Shown here: positions 60,167 to 64,000 of the stretch, piece by piece
Layout: the number at the start of each line of letters is the position of its first letter
Position numbering within the stretch: position 1 is the stretch's first letter
Source: Kribbella sp. ALI-6-A
Lineage (GTDB): Bacteria > Actinomycetota > Actinomycetes > Propionibacteriales > Kribbellaceae
Length of the DNA: 64,000 bases
NCBI RefSeq assembly: GCF_001984195.1
Contig: NZ_MTQN01000009.1
Coordinates: forward strand, 1 to 64,000
Direction of reading: 5' to 3'
Made by a program: the position numbers and the translations under genes
Notes under the pieces: generated by a model
What the model was told of the DNA's origin: nothing
The model's database searches: none
What the model saw: only the letters and a program-made list of their open reading frames with translations

Positions 60167-61554
60167 CCACTCCCTCGACCCCACCCGCGCCCGCGAACGC
60201 GCGATCCGGGTTTCCCGGCAGCTTCGTCTGGGGTGCCGCGACCGCGTCGTACCAGGTGGAAGGCGCGATCGCTGAGGACGGCCGGGGACCGAGCATCTGG
60301 GACACCTTCGCCGCCACGCCCGGCAAGATCGCCGACGGTTCGACCGGCGAGGTCGCCGACGACCACTACCACCGCTACGCCGACGACCTCCGGATCCTGG
60401 CGGACCTCGGGCTGAAGGCGTACCGGTTCTCGATCGCCTGGCCGCGGGTGGTGCCGACCGGAAGCGGCGCGGCCAACCAGGCCGGCCTCGACTTCTATCG
60501 CCGGCTCGCGGAGACGTGTCTGGAGCACGGCGTCACGCCGTACGCGACGCTCTACCACTGGGATCTCCCCCAGCCGCTCGAGGACGCCGGCGGCTGGCTC
60601 GTGCGCGACACCGCCGAACGCTTCCGGGACTACGCGGCGATCACCCAGGGAGCGCTCTCCGACGTGATCTCGCACTGGATGACGCTCAACGAACCCTGGT
60701 GCTCGGCGTTCCTCGGCTACGGCAACGGCGAGCACGCACCCGGCCGGACCGAAGGCGCCGACGCGCTCAAGGCCGTCCACCACCTGCTGCTCGGTCACGG
60801 TCTGGCCCTCGAGGCGATCAAGACGCCGGCCAACACGGTCGGCATCGCCCTCAACCCCGCCCCCGTGTACGCCGCGTCGGACTCGGACGCCGACCGTGAC
60901 GCCGCTCGCCGCGTCGACGGGCTGCGCAACCGGATGTTCCTCGACCCGCTCCTGCTGGGCAAGTACCCGTCCGATGTCCTGGAGGACACCGGGATGGCGG
61001 AGTGGTTCGGCCGCTTCGACGCGGATCTGCCGGTGATCTCGGCACCGCTGGACTTCCTCGGCGTCAACTACTACTGCCCGTCCACGGTCGCCGCGCCTGA
61101 CGAAGGGCCGGTCGCCGCACCGGGCGTCGCCACCACGCAACCCGGCAGCGAGAACGTCGTTGCCGTCGACACCGGTCTCGCCAAGACCCAGATGGGCTGG
61201 GGCATCGACCCCAACGGTCTGCGCGACATCCTGCGCCAGATCAACACCTTGGCCCCTGAGCTCCCGCTCTACATCACCGAGAACGGCGCGGCCTATCCCG
61301 ACGAGGTCACCGCCGACGGCACGGTCGACGACACCGAACGGCAGGCGTACTTCGAGCAGCACCTGACCACGGCCGCCCAGGTCGTCGCCGAAGGCCTGCC
61401 GCTCCAGGGGTACTTCGCCTGGACGCTGCTGGACAACTTCGAGTGGTCGTGGGGATACACGCGCCGCTTCGGGCTCGTGCACGTCGACTACAAGACGCAG
61501 CAGCGCACGATCAAGAACAGCGGGCTCTGGCTGAAGAAGTTCCTCACCAGCTGA
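60163..61554 (+). CDS. Glycoside hydrolase family 1 beta-glucosidase
   Basis: A 463-residue GH1 enzyme. It has FVWGAATASYQVEGA at the N-terminus, acid/base E177 in TLNEPW and nucleophile E373 in LYITENGAAY. No signal peptide, so it acts inside the cell on imported glycosides. ATGA overlap with the aldo/keto reductase gene. It hydrolyses beta-linked glucosides or related sugars. Confidence 0.93.
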   Translation: MTTPSTPPAPANARSGFPGSFVWGAATASYQVEGAIAEDGRGPSIWDTFAATPGKIADGSTGEVADDHYHRYADDLRILADLGLKAYRFSIAWPRVVPTGSGAANQAGLDFYRRLAETCLEHGVTPYATLYHWDLPQPLEDAGGWLVRDTAERFRDYAAITQGALSDVISHWMTLNEPWCSAFLGYGNGEHAPGRTEGADALKAVHHLLLGHGLALEAIKTPANTVGIALNPAPVYAASDSDADRDAARRVDGLRNRMFLDPLLLGKYPSDVLEDTGMAEWFGRFDADLPVISAPLDFLGVNYYCPSTVAAPDEGPVAAPGVATTQPGSENVVAVDTGLAKTQMGWGIDPNGLRDILRQINTLAPELPLYITENGAAYPDEVTADGTVDDTERQAYFEQHLTTAAQVVAEGLPLQGYFAWTLLDNFEWSWGYTRRFGLVHVDYKTQQRTIKNSGLWLKKFLTS

Positions 61555-61567
61555 CGTCCTGCGGATC

Positions 61568-61598
61568 GCGCGGGGACGGGCTCGGCCCTTCCCCGCGC
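61568..61598. terminator. Terminator between the GH1 and ROK genes
   Basis: GCGCGGGGA and TCCCCGCGC form a 9-bp perfect stem. It lies between convergent stops and can end both transcripts. No clear U tract. Confidence 0.6.
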
Positions 61599-61611
61599 TT
61601 CGCTCGCTGCC

Positions 61612-62841
61612 TCAGCTGGTCATCGCCCGGCTGGAGGTCTGATGCGGAGTGAGCTGGCTGTGCAGCACCAAGGAAGCGGCACCGAGGGCTGCGGCGCTCG
61701 GGCCCAGCTTCGAGAGTTCCACGCGGGTGGGGTGGATGGCCCGCACGAACGACAGCCGGTTGATCTCCTCGGTGGCGGCGCGGACGTAGATGTCCCCGGC
61801 CTCGCTGAAGCCCGGGCCGGCCAGGATGATCTGGGACAGGTCGAGCAGGTTGGTGATCGACAGCAACGCCTTGGCGAGGTAGCGGGCGGACTGCTCGATC
61901 AGCGGCAGGCAGCGGGGGTCGCCGTCCGCGGCGCGCTGGGCGATCCGGGCGAAGTCCGTGCGGACCGACGTGCGCTTGCCACGCAGGCCGAGATCCTTGG
62001 CGAGAGCGCGATCTTCCTGGGCCAGTTCGACGACGCGGGCCGGCGCGGCGAGCGCTTCCAGGCAACCGTTGCCGCCGCACCAGCACGGCGGGCCGTCGAC
62101 CTCGAGCACCATGTGGCCGATCTCGCCGACGTTCGACGACGAGCCCCGGTAGACGTCGCCGTTGGTGACCAGACCGAGGCCGAAGCCCGCGGCCAGGTAG
62201 AGAGTCGCGAAGTCGTTGGCCGACGGGATACGGCCGGCCCAGAACTCGCCGATCGCGGCGCAGGTCGAGTCGTTCTCGACGACCACCGGATGGTCGATCG
62301 CCTGACTGAGCTGGCCCTGGACGGCGAACGGCTCCCAGGCGTAGCGCTCGCGATCGGCACGCAAGAGTTGTGCACCGCTCCCCTGCCGTCCGGCCAGCGC
62401 GACGCCGACTCCGACCAAGGTGCTCGGCTCGATGCCGGCGCGCTGGATCAGGTCGTCGAGCTCGCCGACGAGCCGGGTGATCACCGTGGCCGGGGTGTCA
62501 CGGCCGATGCCCTTGGACGACAGCTGCTCGATCACCCGGCCGTTCATGTCGGTCACCACGTACGTCGTACTGAGGGTGTCGATCGAGATGCCGACCGCGT
62601 GCCGCGCGCGGGGGTTGAACTGCAGCAACGTCGCCCGCTTGCCGCCGGTCGGATCGCCCAGACCGGTTTCCACGATCAGGCCCTCGGCCAGCAGCTGCTT
62701 GACCACGCGCGAGATCGACGCGCCGGTCAGCCCGGACCGGTCGGCCAGCGCGACGCGGGTCACGGTGCCGCTGGAGCGGATCAGGTCCAGGATCGCGCTG
62801 TGCGTCTCCTGGGCGGTCGCACCCTTCAAGATCTTCGCCAC
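61612..62841 (-). CDS. ROK family transcriptional regulator
   Basis: A 409-residue protein. Residues 10-75 are a winged helix (VTRVALADRSGLTGASISRVVKQLL). Residues ~85-409 are the ROK kinase-like domain with ATP-type loops and the zinc site CWCGGNGCLEALAA. It is a sugar-responsive repressor or activator. The GTG at 62841 with GGAGG 7 bases upstream is chosen; the longer reading has no such site. Being convergent with the glycoside operon, it is the obvious candidate regulator. Confidence 0.88.
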   Translation of the reverse strand: MAKILKGATAQETHSAILDLIRSSGTVTRVALADRSGLTGASISRVVKQLLAEGLIVETGLGDPTGGKRATLLQFNPRARHAVGISIDTLSTTYVVTDMNGRVIEQLSSKGIGRDTPATVITRLVGELDDLIQRAGIEPSTLVGVGVALAGRQGSGAQLLRADRERYAWEPFAVQGQLSQAIDHPVVVENDSTCAAIGEFWAGRIPSANDFATLYLAAGFGLGLVTNGDVYRGSSSNVGEIGHMVLEVDGPPCWCGGNGCLEALAAPARVVELAQEDRALAKDLGLRGKRTSVRTDFARIAQRAADGDPRCLPLIEQSARYLAKALLSITNLLDLSQIILAGPGFSEAGDIYVRAATEEINRLSFVRAIHPTRVELSKLGPSAAALGAASLVLHSQLTPHQTSSRAMTS

Positions 62842-62904
62842 GTCGTTCCTCCCGGACCGAACTTTAATACACAAGGTAACGAAGTGGAGGCCCAACCGTC
62901 GCAC

Positions 62905-62935
62905 TTGACCTCAAGTGAAGTTCAGGTCCTAGCGT
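62905..62935 (+). promoter_or_regulatory. SoxR/MerR-type promoter of the quinone oxidoreductase gene
   Basis: TTGACC (62905-62910) and TAGCGT (62930-62935) are separated by 19 bp, the long spacing needed by MerR-family activators. The spacer covers CCTCAAGTGAAGTTCAGG, whose left half is identical to the SoxR box and whose right half differs at two positions. No MerR/SoxR gene is in view. Confidence 0.65.
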
Positions 62936-62971
62936 CGAGGCCGAGTCACACCGACGACAGGAGACAACACC

Positions 62972-63946
62972 ATGCGGGCGATCAGGCTGCACGAATTCGG
63001 GCCGGCGGACAACCTGACGTACGAGGAGGTGCCTGATCCGGTCCCTGCGGCCGAACAGGTGCTGATCGCCGTCGAGGCCGCGGGAGTGCACCTGCTGGAC
63101 ACCGCCCTTCGCCAAGGCACCGCGGGCGGAGGACCGGTCGCTCCCCCGACGCTGCCGACGATCCCGGGCCGCGAGGTAGCGGGCACGGTCGAGGCAGTCG
63201 GCCCCGGCGTCGAGACTGGATGGATCGGCAAGCGGGTCGTGGTGCATCTCGGCCCGGTGCCCGGCGGGTACGCCGAGAGAGCGGTTGCCCGGGTCGAGTC
63301 GGTGCACGAGATCCCGGACCACGTCGACGCCGCCCACGCGGTGGCCTCGATCGGGACTGGCCGGACGGCCGCCGGGATCCTCGAGCAGGCCGCCATCACG
63401 GCCGAGGACGTCGTACTGGTCACCGCGGCGGCGGGCGGGATGGGCATTCTGTTCGTCCAGAGCGCACGCAACGCCGGAGCGACCGTGGTCGGCCTGGCCG
63501 GCGGACCCGAGAAGACCCACCAGGTCCGCGAGCTCGGCGCGCAAGTCGTGGTCGACTACCGGCAGCCGGACTGGGTGGAGCAGGTCACGGAGAACCTCGG
63601 AGAGCGCGATCTCACCGTGGTGCTCGACGGGGTGGGCGGGGAGAACGGGCGGCGGGCGTTCGAGCTGCTGGGGATCGGCGGGCGGATCCTGATGTTCGGG
63701 TGGTCGGGCGGAGGGCCGGTCGAGATCACCACCCAGGACTTGATGGAGCGCGGACTCAGCGCGACCTGGGCGATCGGACCGAAGTTGATGCGCCGGCTCC
63801 GGCACTTGGAGACCACGGCGCTCACCGAGACCGCCGAGGGACGTTGGGTGCCCCTGGTGACCACCTTCCCGCTGGCGAAGGCTGCCGACGCGCACCGCGC
63901 CCTGGAGAACCGTGAAACCACCGGCAAGGTGGTCCTGCTCACCTAG
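62972..63946 (+). CDS. Zinc-binding-dehydrogenase-family NADPH:quinone oxidoreductase
   Basis: A 324-residue medium-chain reductase. GROES-like half (MRAIRLHEFGPADNL, PGREVAGTVEAVG) and Rossmann half with VTAAAGGMGILFVQSARNAG. It lacks the catalytic zinc ligands, as expected for quinone oxidoreductases. It would reduce quinones or alpha,beta-unsaturated carbonyls with NADPH. The preceding promoter suggests induction by redox-active compounds. The last 54 bases of the window after it hold no recognisable feature. Confidence 0.88.
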   Translation: MRAIRLHEFGPADNLTYEEVPDPVPAAEQVLIAVEAAGVHLLDTALRQGTAGGGPVAPPTLPTIPGREVAGTVEAVGPGVETGWIGKRVVVHLGPVPGGYAERAVARVESVHEIPDHVDAAHAVASIGTGRTAAGILEQAAITAEDVVLVTAAAGGMGILFVQSARNAGATVVGLAGGPEKTHQVRELGAQVVVDYRQPDWVEQVTENLGERDLTVVLDGVGGENGRRAFELLGIGGRILMFGWSGGGPVEITTQDLMERGLSATWAIGPKLMRRLRHLETTALTETAEGRWVPLVTTFPLAKAADAHRALENRETTGKVVLLT

Positions 63947-64000
63947 ATCACGGTCGCGCCGGCGGACCGACCACATCACCCGGCAGGACGTCGACCGACG

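Overview
The window is a GC-rich actinobacterial chromosome segment. The best fit is Kribbella or a close relative (Propionibacteriales). This is inferred from codon and start use (many GTG starts, ATGA/GTGA overlaps, frequent tacgtcgta strings), phosphatidylinositol mannoside (PIM) biosynthesis genes next to thrS, several actinobacterial signalling families and the tRNA arrangement. No rRNA, CRISPR array or prophage was seen. The only trace of a mobile element is the 3' end of an IS481-type transposase at the left edge.

Layout. 1-2.7 kb: an IS fragment abutting a three-gene operon for a small membrane protein, a membrane-anchored TPR protein and an AAA+ ATPase, function unknown. 2.8-5.5 kb: HIT protein, MFS transporter, ECF sigma factor and its zinc anti-sigma partner. 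5.5-12.2 kb: the conserved thrS / Ap4A phosphorylase / pgsA / acyltransferase / pimA block, interrupted by an oppositely oriented lipoprotein gene. 12.4-14.9 kb: an ABC exporter whose ATPase and permease genes flank a DedA gene. 14.9-20.2 kb: MinD/ParA-like ATPase, a two-component system with an unusual kinase, and a GntR-LacI chimeric repressor. 20.3-26.2 kb: SDR, GT39-like membrane protein, a 914-residue receptor-like membrane protein and a kinase-fold phosphotransferase. 26.4-34.0 kb: two inverted copies of a tRNA Gly-Cys-Val cluster flank an aminotransferase IV gene, a CGNR regulator, tRNA-Val(CAC), a second two-component system, a secreted SMP-30-like protein, an ankyrin lipoprotein and a flavin-fold protein. 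34.2-41.6 kb: GNAT, SDR, rsgA, YihY-type membrane protein, an AidB-like dehydrogenase and glyA with a ZTP riboswitch. 41.7-48.4 kb: ArsR-type regulator, then the assimilatory sulfate reduction operon (leader peptide, sir, small zinc protein, cysH, cysD, cysN, sirohydrochlorin chelatase-like). 48.5-55.0 kb: amine oxidase, APH(3'')-like enzyme, PPK2, three tandem paralogous secreted proteins and zapE. 55.1-62.8 kb: a sugar ABC importer with a two-domain VOC protein, an aldo/keto reductase, a GH1 beta-glucosidase and a convergent ROK regulator. 62.9-64 kb: a quinone oxidoreductase gene behind a SoxR/MerR-type promoter.

How the genes work together. PgsA, PimA and the acyltransferase make PIM lipids. 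Cys leader, Sir, CysH, CysD, CysN and the chelatase form one sulfate-to-sulfide pathway with siroheme supply, probably cysteine-attenuated. The ABC importer, beta-glucosidase, oxidoreductase and ROK protein form a glycoside uptake and breakdown unit. The items most worth a second look are the AAA/TPR/membrane operon, the 914-residue tethered binding-protein receptor, the kinase with a C-terminal external domain, the three secreted paralogs with a homogenised C-terminal module, the leaderless Cys leader peptide, and the tRNA-Val-linked covarying hairpins.
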